Shown here: positions 16,796-24,954 of the stretch, piece by piece
How the letters are laid out: the number at the start of each line of letters is the position of its first letter
How positions within the stretch are numbered: position 1 is the stretch's first letter
DNA from: Aldehydirespirator sp965221185
GTDB lineage: Bacteria > Actinomycetota > Acidimicrobiia > Acidimicrobiales > Aldehydirespiratoraceae
DNA length: 64,000 bases
Assembly (NCBI GenBank): GCA_965221185.1
Contig: OZ244866.1
Span: forward strand, 2,666,001 to 2,730,000
Reading direction: 5' to 3'
Notes under the pieces: generated by a model
Databases searched by the model: none
Told to the model about the DNA's origin: nothing
Seen by the model: the letters and a program-made list of their open reading frames with translations, nothing else
Position numbers and translations under genes: made by a program

Positions 16796-17950
16796 GTGAG
16801 TCATCGGATGCTGGTTGCGGCCCGCGAGCTGGGCGGCTCGATTAGCGCCCGCTCCGCGGAGATCGAGGCGCTCGGCACGCTGCCGATGGACCTGGTCGAT
16901 GAGATCCGGCCGACCGGGGCGTTCCGCCAGTGTGTGCCCGACGACCTGGGCGGACCGGGGGTGGCCGCCGCCGAGAGTCTGGAGGTGTTCGAGGAGTTCG
17001 CCTATCACGACGGCTCGGTCGGCTGGTGTGTGGCCATCGCCTCCACGACCTCGCTGCTGGCGTCGTACCTGCCCGATCCGCATGCCGGAGCCCTGTTCGG
17101 AGACCCGGGGGCTATCGGCGGGGGCTTCGTCATGCCTCGGGGTCGAGCCGTGCCTGTTGAGGGGGGCCTGCGGGTGTCGGGGCGCTGGCAGTGGGGGTCG
17201 GGCACCAAGCACTGCACCACCATCGGGGGCGGCTGCCTCGTGGTCGGCCCGGACGGGCGGCCCGAGCCGCGGGGCGATGAGCTGGCTACGCCTTTCGTGT
17301 TCATGGATCCCGAGGACATCGAGTTCATCGACACGTGGGATGTGGCCGGGCTGGCCGGCACGGGCTCGGTTGACTTCGAGGTTCGGGACGTGTTCGTTCC
17401 CGAGGGCCGCTGGGTGCAGATCGGCACCGGCGGGCCCGTTCGGGACAACGCCTGGTCGCGGTTCTCGTTCTATGGACTGCTGGCCAGCGGGGTGGCTGCC
17501 GCGGCGGTGGGAATCGCGCGCCGCTCGATCGACGAGCTGGTCGAGCTGGCCGGAGCGAAAAAGCCGCCGGGCTGCATCCGTACCCTGGCCGAGCGGACCG
17601 CGACGCAGGCCGAGACGGCCCGGGCCGAGGCGAGGCTGGCGGCGGCATGGTCGCTGGTGCTCGACGCGGTGGACGACACCTGGCAGGGCGCGCTGGCGGG
17701 GCGGCCGTCCACGGTCGATCAGAAGCGCCTGATCCGCCTGGCCGCCACCCACGCCACCCAGACCGCGGCCGATGTGGCCGCGTCGATCTTCACCGCCGCC
17801 GGTGGGGCCGCGGTGTACCGCACGAGCCCCATACAGCGCTGCTTCCGTGACACCGCGGTGGCGGCCCAGCACGCCATGGTCGCGCCACGCACCCTGGAGA
17901 CCGCCGGCCGCCTGCGCATGGGCCTCCAAACCGACACCACCACCCTGTGA
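16796..17950 (+). CDS. Acyl-CoA-dehydrogenase-fold flavoprotein (HsaA-like monooxygenase group)
   Basis: A GTG at 16796 opens 384 residues starting VSHRMLVAARELGGSISARS. The layout (N-terminal helical domain with PDDLGGPGVAAAESLEVFEE and HDGSVGWCVAIAST, a beta domain with GGLRVSGRWQWGSGTKHCTT, and a C-terminal four-helix domain ending AHMVAPRTLETA-like) is that of the acyl-CoA dehydrogenase superfamily, closest in feel to the two-component flavin monooxygenases such as HsaA, rather than true fatty-acyl dehydrogenases. Residues typical of a catalytic Glu base were not identified. It would need reduced flavin from a partner. The next gene, a luciferase-like oxidoreductase, starts 12 bases later, so the two flavoenzymes form an operon. 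Confidence 0.8.
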   Translation: MSHRMLVAARELGGSISARSAEIEALGTLPMDLVDEIRPTGAFRQCVPDDLGGPGVAAAESLEVFEEFAYHDGSVGWCVAIASTTSLLASYLPDPHAGALFGDPGAIGGGFVMPRGRAVPVEGGLRVSGRWQWGSGTKHCTTIGGGCLVVGPDGRPEPRGDELATPFVFMDPEDIEFIDTWDVAGLAGTGSVDFEVRDVFVPEGRWVQIGTGGPVRDNAWSRFSFYGLLASGVAAAAVGIARRSIDELVELAGAKKPPGCIRTLAERTATQAETARAEARLAAAWSLVLDAVDDTWQGALAGRPSTVDQKRLIRLAATHATQTAADVAASIFTAAGGAAVYRTSPIQRCFRDTAVAAQHAMVAPRTLETAGRLRMGLQTDTTTL

Positions 17951-17962
17951 TCGGGGGCTGAC

Positions 17963-18868
17963 GTGGTCGCCGTCGGCGTGAGCCTCCCTTGGGGCCTGTG
18001 GGAGCTACCGCCGAGCGAGCAGCGGTCCCTGCTGGGCCGCGTCGCGGACGCGGGAATCGACCATGTGCTCACTGCTGACCATGTGAGCTTCCGCGACGGC
18101 AGCGGCATGGACGGCCTGATCACCCTGGCCGCGCTGAGCGGGCTCGAACCCCGTCTCGGCCTGCAGGTGGGCGTCTACTTGCTGGGGCTACGGCACCCGA
18201 TGGTGGCGGCCCGCCAGATCGCCACGCTGGCTGAAGCCGCACCCGGTCGGCTCATCGTGGGGGTCGGCGCGGGAGGCGATGACCGCCATGAGGTGGAGGT
18301 CTGCGATGTCGACCCCGCCACCAGAGGCCGGCGCACCGACGCCGCGCTAGAGATCGTCCGAGCCCTGCTGGAGGGACAGACCGTCGACGGCGACGGAGAG
18401 TTCTTCGAGTTCCGCGACGGGAAGATCCGGCCTGTGCCCGATCCGCCCGTGCCGCTGGTGGTCGGGGGGCGCAGCGACGCGGCCCTGCAGAGGGCAGGCC
18501 GGCTGGGCGACGGCTGGCTGGCCGCCTGGTGCTCGCCCCGCCGGCTCGCCGAAGGGGTTGCCAAGGTTGAAGCCATCGGCGCCGGACGGAGCGTCGAATG
18601 GCAGCACGGGCTGCAGCTGTGGCTCGGGGTGGGCGCCTCGCCGGAGGAGGGCCGTCAGCATGTGGCCGCGGCCATGGAGCGCTTCTACGGGATGAGCTTC
18701 GAGCCCTTCGAGCGCTACACCCCGTGCGGGTCCGCAACCGAGATCGCCGAGTTCCTGCAGCCGTACGTGGACGCCGGCGCCACAACCCTGAACCTCACCC
18801 CCTGCGGCCCCAACCGAACTATCGAGATCGAGACGGTCGCGAAAGTGAAGCGGCTTCTGGGCACCTGA
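17963..18868 (+). CDS. LLM-class (luciferase-like) flavin/F420-dependent oxidoreductase
   Basis: The GTG at 17963 opens 301 residues with the luciferase-like TIM barrel: VGVSLPWGLWELPPSEQ, DAGIDHVLTADHVSF, RLGLQVGVYLLGLRHPMVAA, GRLIVGVGAGGDDRHEVEVC and PVPLVVGGRSDAALQRAGRL. These are consistent with actinobacterial LLM enzymes that often use F420. Whether this one uses F420 or FMN cannot be told by eye. It lies 12 bases after the acyl-CoA-dehydrogenase-like gene and may act in the same oxidative pathway. Confidence 0.87.
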   Translation: MVAVGVSLPWGLWELPPSEQRSLLGRVADAGIDHVLTADHVSFRDGSGMDGLITLAALSGLEPRLGLQVGVYLLGLRHPMVAARQIATLAEAAPGRLIVGVGAGGDDRHEVEVCDVDPATRGRRTDAALEIVRALLEGQTVDGDGEFFEFRDGKIRPVPDPPVPLVVGGRSDAALQRAGRLGDGWLAAWCSPRRLAEGVAKVEAIGAGRSVEWQHGLQLWLGVGASPEEGRQHVAAAMERFYGMSFEPFERYTPCGSATEIAEFLQPYVDAGATTLNLTPCGPNRTIEIETVAKVKRLLGT

Positions 18869-18981
18869 TCGCCGCGATCCGCGCGGACTCCTGTGTTGAC
18901 CCTCCAGCGATTCACGAGGATCCTGCCAAGGCCCAGCGCATCGTCAGCGCTCGCGGATGAGATTCCCTCGCGAGTCAATCC

Positions 18982-21165
18982 TCAGCCAGTGGAACCCAGC
19001 CAATGAACGTCGGCAGGAGGTAGCACCGGACCCCAGCAAGTGATGGTGTCGTCCGTTGCTATGGCGCAACTGTGTGACGAGCCAGCGGCGACAGCTTTGT
19101 ACGTGCCAGCCGGGGAATCGACCAGCCCGGAGTCGTTGGCTCCCCAGCAAGCGATCGTGCCGTCAGTCGCCACAGCGCAGCTGTGCCGGTAGCCGGCGGC
19201 GACGGCGATGTAGGTGCCAGACGGCGCATTGACCACTCCGGAGTCGTTGGCCGACCAGGGGTCGCGTCCCGAGCACGCGATCGAGCCGTCGGTCGCTAGA
19301 GCACAATTGTGGGCCGTGCTGGCGGAGACGGCCACGTAGGTGCCAGACGGCGGATCGAGGGCTCCGAAGAATTCGTCTCCCCAGCAGACGATGTTGTCGT
19401 CGGCAGCTATCGCGCAATTGTGTGACGAGCCGGCAGAGACAGCCTTGTACGTGCCAGCCGGCGCGGCGGCCTGCCCGGCTTCGTTGTCTCCCCAGCAGAC
19501 GATGGTGTCGTCAGTCGCCACCGCGCAGCTGTGCCGTTCGCCGACGGAGACCGCCCTATAGGTTCCGGCCGGCGGGTCCGCTCGCCCGCCCGACCGCAAT
19601 CCCCAGCAGACGATGGTGTCGTCGACAGCTATGGCGCAGCTCCTCGTCCCGCTGGCAGAGACAGCCTTGTAGGCGCCGGTCGGGGAGTCGATCGGTCCGT
19701 GGATGATCCCCCAGCAGTCGATGGTGTCGTCGGTTGCGATCGCACAACTATGGATCGAGCCGACGGAGACCGCCCCGTAGGTTCCGGCCGGAACGTCGAG
19801 CAGCCGGAACATGAGCTCGTCTCCCCAGCAGACGACGCTGTCATCGATCGCTACGGCACAACTATGGTCCGCGCCGACCGAGACCGCCTTGAAAGCCCCG
19901 GCCGGAGCGTCGGCCGCGCCCCAAGCGTCGGACCCCCAGCAGGTGATGGTGTCGTCGACTGTGAGCCCACAGGTGCTGAACTGCCCGACCGAGACAGCCT
20001 GATAGGCACCAGCGGGAACCTCGACCAGTTCACCGCTGTCGGACTCCCAGCAGATGACGCTGTCGTCGATTGCGATGGCACAGCTGTGATCCCCGCCGAC
20101 TGAGACGGCCTTGTAGGCACCTGCCGGAACGTCAGCCAGACTTGAGTCGTTGTCTCCCCAGCAGGTAATCGTGTCGTCGGCGGCAATGGCACAACTATGG
20201 CCCCGCCCGGCAGAGACCGCCTCATGGGCACCAGCCGGAACGTCAAGCAACTCCGGGTTGTTGATTCCCCAGCAGGTGATCGTGTCGTTGGTGGCAAGGG
20301 CACAGCTGTGGTACGAGCCAGCGGCGACGGCCTTGTAGGTGCCCGCCGGCGCGTCAGTCAGTTCGTGTCGGTTGGATCCCCAGCAGACGACGGTGTCGTC
20401 CGCGGCTATGGCACAACTGTGTGACCCGCCGGCAGAGACAGCCTTGTACGTACCAGCCGGCGCGGTGGCCTCCCCGAAGCTGTTGAACCCCCAGCAGACG
20501 ACGGTGTCGTCGGCGGCTATGGCACAACTGTGTGTCGAGCCGGCAGAGACAGCCTTGTACGCGTGCTCGGGATCGCCATCCTCTGGGACGGCGGCCTCCT
20601 CAGGCAGCACCTCCTCAACCGGCACCTCAAGCGGCACCTCAGGCAGCACCTCCTCAACCGGCACCTCAAGCGGCACCTCCTCAACCGGCACCTCAGGCAG
20701 CACCTCCTCAACCGGCACCTCAGGCAGCACCTCCTCAACCGGCACCTCAGGCAGCACCTCCTCGACTGGCATCTCAGGCGGGGCTTCTTCCTCTCCGCCG
20801 AGGGTCTCAGGCGTGGCTTGAGACTCGCCGATTGAAGCTTCGGGAGTACGCGTTTCGGGTTCATCGGGCTGCACCGCGATGGGTTCCGCGGTGATGACCT
20901 CGGTGGTGTCAGATCTGCTGATGAGCAGCGCGACGACGCCGGCCGCGGCTGCGGCCACGACAGCCGCAGCGGCGAGCGCGGGCCAGCGCCGTCTCGCGGC
21001 CGGTGGCGGCTCGGGTTCCGTCATGGAGCCGTACGCCCCAATGACAGCGTCAGCCCCGTCGGCGAGCGCACCCGCAGCCTTGTCTGGCTGAGCTGCCCGG
21101 CCTCCAATGAGTGTGTCGGCGAGCGCGGGCAATTCGCGGCGGAGTCGGTCTTCGAACGAACTCAC
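18982..21165 (-). CDS. RCC1-repeat transmembrane putative anti-sigma sensor (copy 1)
   Basis: The 727-residue protein starts SSFEDRLRRELPALADTLIG, a short cytoplasmic head shared with the paralogue at 24955. A membrane segment lies at about 61-83, then an acidic stalk (130-190) made of repeats of VPVEEVLPE, then 14 repeats of about 37 residues from 201 to the end, each of the form GTYKAVSAGSSHSCAIAADD followed by TIVCWGDNxxGxxDAPA. Fourteen RCC1-type blades would make two seven-bladed propellers outside the cell; nearly every repeat has a Cys pair ten residues apart (SCA...CWG). Its ATG overlaps the stop of the sigma factor gene in an ATGA, the usual arrangement for a membrane anti-sigma factor. 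The anti-sigma role is inferred, since no known anti-sigma domain is visible. Confidence 0.8.
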   Translation of the reverse strand: MSSFEDRLRRELPALADTLIGGRAAQPDKAAGALADGADAVIGAYGSMTEPEPPPAARRRWPALAAAAVVAAAAAGVVALLISRSDTTEVITAEPIAVQPDEPETRTPEASIGESQATPETLGGEEEAPPEMPVEEVLPEVPVEEVLPEVPVEEVLPEVPVEEVPLEVPVEEVLPEVPLEVPVEEVLPEEAAVPEDGDPEHAYKAVSAGSTHSCAIAADDTVVCWGFNSFGEATAPAGTYKAVSAGGSHSCAIAADDTVVCWGSNRHELTDAPAGTYKAVAAGSYHSCALATNDTITCWGINNPELLDVPAGAHEAVSAGRGHSCAIAADDTITCWGDNDSSLADVPAGAYKAVSVGGDHSCAIAIDDSVICWESDSGELVEVPAGAYQAVSVGQFSTCGLTVDDTITCWGSDAWGAADAPAGAFKAVSVGADHSCAVAIDDSVVCWGDELMFRLLDVPAGTYGAVSVGSIHSCAIATDDTIDCWGIIHGPIDSPTGAYKAVSASGTRSCAIAVDDTIVCWGLRSGGRADPPAGTYRAVSVGERHSCAVATDDTIVCWGDNEAGQAAAPAGTYKAVSAGSSHNCAIAADDNIVCWGDEFFGALDPPSGTYVAVSASTAHNCALATDGSIACSGRDPWSANDSGVVNAPSGTYIAVAAGYRHSCAVATDGTIACWGANDSGLVDSPAGTYKAVAAGSSHSCAIATDDTITCWGPVLPPADVHWLGSTG
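20596..20772 (-). repeat. In-frame 27-bp repeats coding a VPVEEVLPE stalk
   Basis: Six or more near-identical copies of a 27-bp unit (some shortened to 18 or 15 bp, always in frame) encode VPVEEVLPE and VPLE variants. They form an extended Pro/Glu stalk between the membrane segment and the propeller of the RCC1-repeat protein. Tandem identity at base level suggests copy number varies between strains. Confidence 0.85.
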
Positions 21166-21653
21166 TCCATCTCCTTTCGAAGCGCGGCCACGGCACGGTG
21201 CGCCAGTGAGCGCACCGTTGCCGGGCGGACCCCCAACGCTGCGGCTATCTGTGCGTCGGGCAGGTCCGCGAAGTAGCGCAGCACCACCACGAGGCGCTGG
21301 CGGTCGGTGAGCCGGTCCAAGGCGTTGCGCAGGTCGATGAGCTGTTCCGGAATCTCACTGTCGGCAACCTCGATACGGGCGGCCCGGTACCGCTGCTCGA
21401 TGGTCTGGCGCCGAAGGATCCCGGAGCATCCGTTGACCACCGAGGTCCTGAGGTAGGCGCCTGGTCGATCCACGGTGTCCCATCGCTCGCTCACCGACGC
21501 GAACGCGTCCTGAACGACCTCTTCGGCGATGGCCGGCGAACCGACGAGCAGCGTGGCCAGCCGGACCATCGGCACCCTCTTGGCCGCGAACAGCGCAGCG
21601 AAGCCGCCGTCGGCATTCAATTCCGGCTCGGACCGATCGCGACCCGAGCCCAT
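21162..21653 (-). CDS. SigE-type ECF sigma factor (copy 1)
   Basis: Start chosen at the ATG at 21653, 8 bases after AAGAAGG; this gives 163 residues, the same length as the paralogue at 27069. Sigma region 2 is RLATLLVGSPAIAEEVVQDA with FASVSERWDTVDRPGAYLRT; region 4 is LDRLTDRQRLVVVLRYFADL followed by PDAQIAAALGVRPATVRSLA. Both fit the SigE subfamily of ECF sigma factors common in Actinobacteria. It directs RNA polymerase to a small regulon, probably including its own promoter, whose motif at 21670-21698 matches that of the other sigma gene. The overlapping downstream gene encodes its likely membrane inhibitor. Confidence 0.9.
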   Translation of the reverse strand: MGSGRDRSEPELNADGGFAALFAAKRVPMVRLATLLVGSPAIAEEVVQDAFASVSERWDTVDRPGAYLRTSVVNGCSGILRRQTIEQRYRAARIEVADSEIPEQLIDLRNALDRLTDRQRLVVVLRYFADLPDAQIAAALGVRPATVRSLAHRAVAALRKEME

Positions 21654-21669
21654 TCCCATTACCTTCTTA

Positions 21670-21698
21670 GATGCACGAGATTGACGGTTTGTTGCAGG
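21670..21698 (-). promoter_or_regulatory. Candidate autoregulated promoter of sigma copy 1
   Basis: On the minus strand CCTGCAACAA is followed after 14 bases by GCATC, ending 16 bases before the start codon. The same two blocks with exactly the same 14-base spacing stand before the second sigma gene (27571-27599). In ECF fashion the first block would be the -35 and the second the -10 element. Confidence 0.6.
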
Positions 21699-21809
21699 TT
21701 GCCCGAAGATACTGGCGTTCTGCGGCGACGTGCCCGCCTCTCGGGTCACCCACAACGGCCGCAATAATGCGGGCTGGGCTCGGTCCGGAGCGGCCAGGCC
21801 CGCCGCGAA

Positions 21810-24800
21810 TCACCTAGCGGCGCGGGCGACGGCGAGCCAGGACTCGACTCGATCGCGGTTGTCCGTTACCCACTGGGCGGCCAGATCGTCGGGATCGGTG
21901 CCGACACGGACCATCTCGGCGGCGACAGACACCTCGACCACGTTCAGCTTCACCGCCTCCAGCAGTGCTCTGGCCGCCGGGTTGGCTTCCAGGAACCCAG
22001 TGTTGGCCGTGACCAGGACGTGGGCTGCGCGCCAGCCGATGGGACACTTGCTGTCGGGCCGGCGGGCGGCCGACGGGCACTGCTCCGGGCCGATGGACAC
22101 GAAGCCGCCCGTGCCGTCGGGGCCGCGCTGGCCGAACTCCTCGCCGCCCTCGAAGCCTGTGGGGTTGGAGTCGTCGAGGACGTTCTCGACCCCCATCCAG
22201 TACACGTTGTCGCCGGGGCGCAGCTCTGTGATGTAGGGCGACGGGGTCCACATGTAGATGACCGTCGGGACGCCGCTGTTGGCCCTTCTGACCGCCTGGG
22301 CGAACATCACGTCGTAGTCGCCCGTGATCTGCGCGATGTTGTCCCAGCCGCTGAACGCGATCATGTTCTGGACGATGTCGTCGCAGGTCCAGGACTGCCT
22401 GCATCCGAAGATGTCGGCCTTCCCGTTGCCGGGCACGGGATCGGCGGCGTCGAACGCGGCCAGTGCCTCGGTATTGCGGTTGAGTGCGTCCATGGTGTAC
22501 ACGCCGTAGGTGTCGGCGAAGGGCTTGGTCACCAGGAAGCCCTGAAGGGCGCCCTCGTACAACATCTCACCCACCACACTCACATGGTCGCCCACCAGCG
22601 ACCCGTCCGGCAGCACGGCGGAGTGCCAGGAATAGTGGCCCGGATACCAGCTGTTGGGCCAGTAGTCCATGTCGCCCTCAGCCATGGCGGTGTAGGCGAG
22701 ATTCGGCCCGAGCTCCAGCTGAGCCGGATCGGTCACCTCGTAGCCGAGCTCCTCCAGCAGCAGCTTGTGCAGCGCCGCCTGGAAGTAGCCGTGGTACCAG
22801 TCGGCCCGACCGGCGACGACATCCACACCCTCTCCCGGCAAGGAGACCGGCTGTCCCTGCCCGCTCCAGGCTCGGTCTTCGCCGGTCCCGTATCGAGGAC
22901 CGTCCGGGCTCACCCAGCGGGCACCGTCAGGCGGTGGTACCAGACCCCAGCAGGTGATGGCGCCATCCGTGGCTACAGCGCAGCTGTGGTCGTTGCCGGC
23001 GGTGACAGCGCTGTAACTGCCGGCAGGCGCGTCAGCCTGCCCCAAGTCGTTCGATCCCCAGCAAACGAGCGTGCCGGCGGCGGCTACCGCGCAGCTGTGG
23101 CCCGCGCCGGCAGCGACGAACTTGTAAGTGCCCGCCGGCGCGGCCGACTGCCCTGCGGCGTTGTGCCCCCAGCAAGCGAGGGTGTCGTCAGTTGCTATGG
23201 CGCAACTGTGATCCAAGCCCGCGACGACGGTCTTGTGGGCGCCGGCAGGCGGATCGGCCTGTCCCAAGTCATTCGACCCCCAGCAGACGATGGTGTCATC
23301 AGCCGCAACGGCACAACTGTGACCCCCGCCGGCGGAGACGGCCTTGTAGGCGCCCGCGGGCGCGTCCGACTGCCCAGCGAGGTTGTGTCCCCAGCAGGCG
23401 AGGGTGTTGTCAGTTGCTATGGCGCAGCTGCGACCCCAGCCGGCAGAGACGGCCTTGTAGGCGCCTGCGGGGGCGTCGGACTGCCCGAACTCGTCGAGCC
23501 CCCAGCAGGCGAGGGTGTCGTCAGCCGCGATGGCGCAGCTGTGACGCGTGCCGACATCGATGGCCTTGAATGTTCCCTCCGGGGCGTCAAGCTGGCCGGA
23601 CTCGTTCAGCCCCCAACACGCGATGGTGCCATCTGCTGTGATCGCACAATCATGACGCTCTCCGGCAGAGACGGCCTTGAAGGTGTGCGCGGGACTGCCG
23701 GCATCCGCCACGACTCCGGTGCCCGACGGCGCCTGATCGGATGGGTTGCTCGCTGTCGCCGCTGTCTCTCCGGGCTCAGCATCCCCGGTCCTCCGAATGC
23801 CCTCTGACGGTAGCACTGAACCCCAGCAGGCAACGGTGCCGTCGACTGCAATCGCGCAGCTGTAGTATTCACCAGCGGCGACGGCCTGGTAGGCGCCCTC
23901 AGGGGGGTCAGCCTGACCCAGTTCGTTGTGTCCCCAGCACGTGACGGTGCCGTCGGATGCAACGGCACAGCTGTGGCCCTCGCCCGCCGCGACGGCCCTA
24001 TAGGTACCCGCCGGGGCGTCGGCTTGCCCGAACTCGTTGTGTCCCCAGCAGGCGAGTGTGCCATCGGCTGCTATAGCGCAGCTGTGCGTACTTGAGGTGG
24101 AGACGGCCCTATGGGTGCCCTCCGGGGCGAGGGTCTTCCCGTAGCGGTCGTCACCCCAGCACACGATCGTGCCGTCCGCGGCTATCGCGCAGTTGTGCGA
24201 CCCGCCGGCAGAGAGGGCCCGGTAGATGCCTGCCGGGGCATCGGCCTGCCCTGAAGCGTTGTATCCCCAGCAGACGACGGTGTCATCGGCTGCTATGGCG
24301 CAACTGTGGGCTAGGCCGGCAGAGACGACCTTGTAGGCGCCGGTGGGTGCATCGCCCTGCGTTGCATCGTTGTCACCCCAGCAGACAATCCGGTCATCGG
24401 CTGCGATGGCGCAACTGTGGGCTAGGCCGGCAGAGACGACCTTGTAGGCGCCGGTTGGAGCGCCGGCCTGTCTCCAGCCGTCGTGTCCCCAGCAGTCGAT
24501 GCTGCCATCAACGGCGATGGCGCAACTGTGGTACCAGCCGGCAGAGACGACCTTGTAGGCGCCCGCGGGGACGTCGGTCTGCCCGAAGAGTCCCCAGCAG
24601 GCATCGGTGCCCTCAGTTGCAAAGCAATTGTTCAGCTCGCTGGCGAGGAGGGCTGCGTAGGTGCCTATGGGGTCGAGATCAGCCTGCGTGGTGGCTTCCT
24701 CAGTTGGCACGCGGTCGACCGGGGCCTCAGCTGGCGCGTCTGTCTCGCCGTCCCGGACCTCGGCCGGGGCCTGGGGCTCTCCGTTCGAGGCCTCGGTCTC

Positions 24801-24950
24801 CTCTGGAGGCACCGTGGTCGGGGCTTGATCCGCCGTCGAGGTCGGGGCTTCATCTGCCGTGGGCGGGGCCGTATCGCCAGCGCAGGCCGAGCACACCAGA
24901 GCAAGCGCTCCCAGTACCGCCACTACACCCCTCAGGGGAAGCCTTCTCAC
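21810..24950 (-). CDS. RCC1-repeat lipoprotein fused to a glycine-betaine-type substrate-binding domain
   Basis: A GTG start at 24950 follows GGGAGGG by 8 bases. The 1046-residue product has a signal peptide ending at a lipobox-like Cys (LVCSAC, Cys 23) and a Pro/Glu/Thr linker, then RCC1-type repeats: eight at about 97-390 (the first degenerate) and seven at about 425-685, with a linker between. The last 350 residues form an OpuAC/ProX-like binding protein: GVDVVAGRADWYHGYFQAAL, ELGYEVTDPAQLELG, AMAEGDMDYWPNSWYPGHYS and TGDYDVMFAQAVRRANSGVP. Such proteins capture glycine betaine, choline or proline for ABC importers, but no permease or ATPase gene is nearby. It begins 5 bases after the stop of the upstream RCC1 transmembrane gene, so it shares that operon. 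A propeller-bearing ligand sensor for the sigma system is inferred. Confidence 0.85.
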   Translation of the reverse strand: MRRLPLRGVVAVLGALALVCSACAGDTAPPTADEAPTSTADQAPTTVPPEETEASNGEPQAPAEVRDGETDAPAEAPVDRVPTEEATTQADLDPIGTYAALLASELNNCFATEGTDACWGLFGQTDVPAGAYKVVSAGWYHSCAIAVDGSIDCWGHDGWRQAGAPTGAYKVVSAGLAHSCAIAADDRIVCWGDNDATQGDAPTGAYKVVSAGLAHSCAIAADDTVVCWGYNASGQADAPAGIYRALSAGGSHNCAIAADGTIVCWGDDRYGKTLAPEGTHRAVSTSSTHSCAIAADGTLACWGHNEFGQADAPAGTYRAVAAGEGHSCAVASDGTVTCWGHNELGQADPPEGAYQAVAAGEYYSCAIAVDGTVACWGSVLPSEGIRRTGDAEPGETAATASNPSDQAPSGTGVVADAGSPAHTFKAVSAGERHDCAITADGTIACWGLNESGQLDAPEGTFKAIDVGTRHSCAIAADDTLACWGLDEFGQSDAPAGAYKAVSAGWGRSCAIATDNTLACWGHNLAGQSDAPAGAYKAVSAGGGHSCAVAADDTIVCWGSNDLGQADPPAGAHKTVVAGLDHSCAIATDDTLACWGHNAAGQSAAPAGTYKFVAAGAGHSCAVAAAGTLVCWGSNDLGQADAPAGSYSAVTAGNDHSCAVATDGAITCWGLVPPPDGARWVSPDGPRYGTGEDRAWSGQGQPVSLPGEGVDVVAGRADWYHGYFQAALHKLLLEELGYEVTDPAQLELGPNLAYTAMAEGDMDYWPNSWYPGHYSWHSAVLPDGSLVGDHVSVVGEMLYEGALQGFLVTKPFADTYGVYTMDALNRNTEALAAFDAADPVPGNGKADIFGCRQSWTCDDIVQNMIAFSGWDNIAQITGDYDVMFAQAVRRANSGVPTVIYMWTPSPYITELRPGDNVYWMGVENVLDDSNPTGFEGGEEFGQRGPDGTGGFVSIGPEQCPSAARRPDSKCPIGWRAAHVLVTANTGFLEANPAARALLEAVKLNVVEVSVAAEMVRVGTDPDDLAAQWVTDNRDRVESWLAVARAAR

Positions 24951-24954
24951 GTCA

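Noticed and set aside
22020..23807. A 595-codon plus-strand frame opposite the RCC1-binding-protein fusion
   Set aside because: It lies wholly antisense to a gene with clear domains and shows no domain itself.
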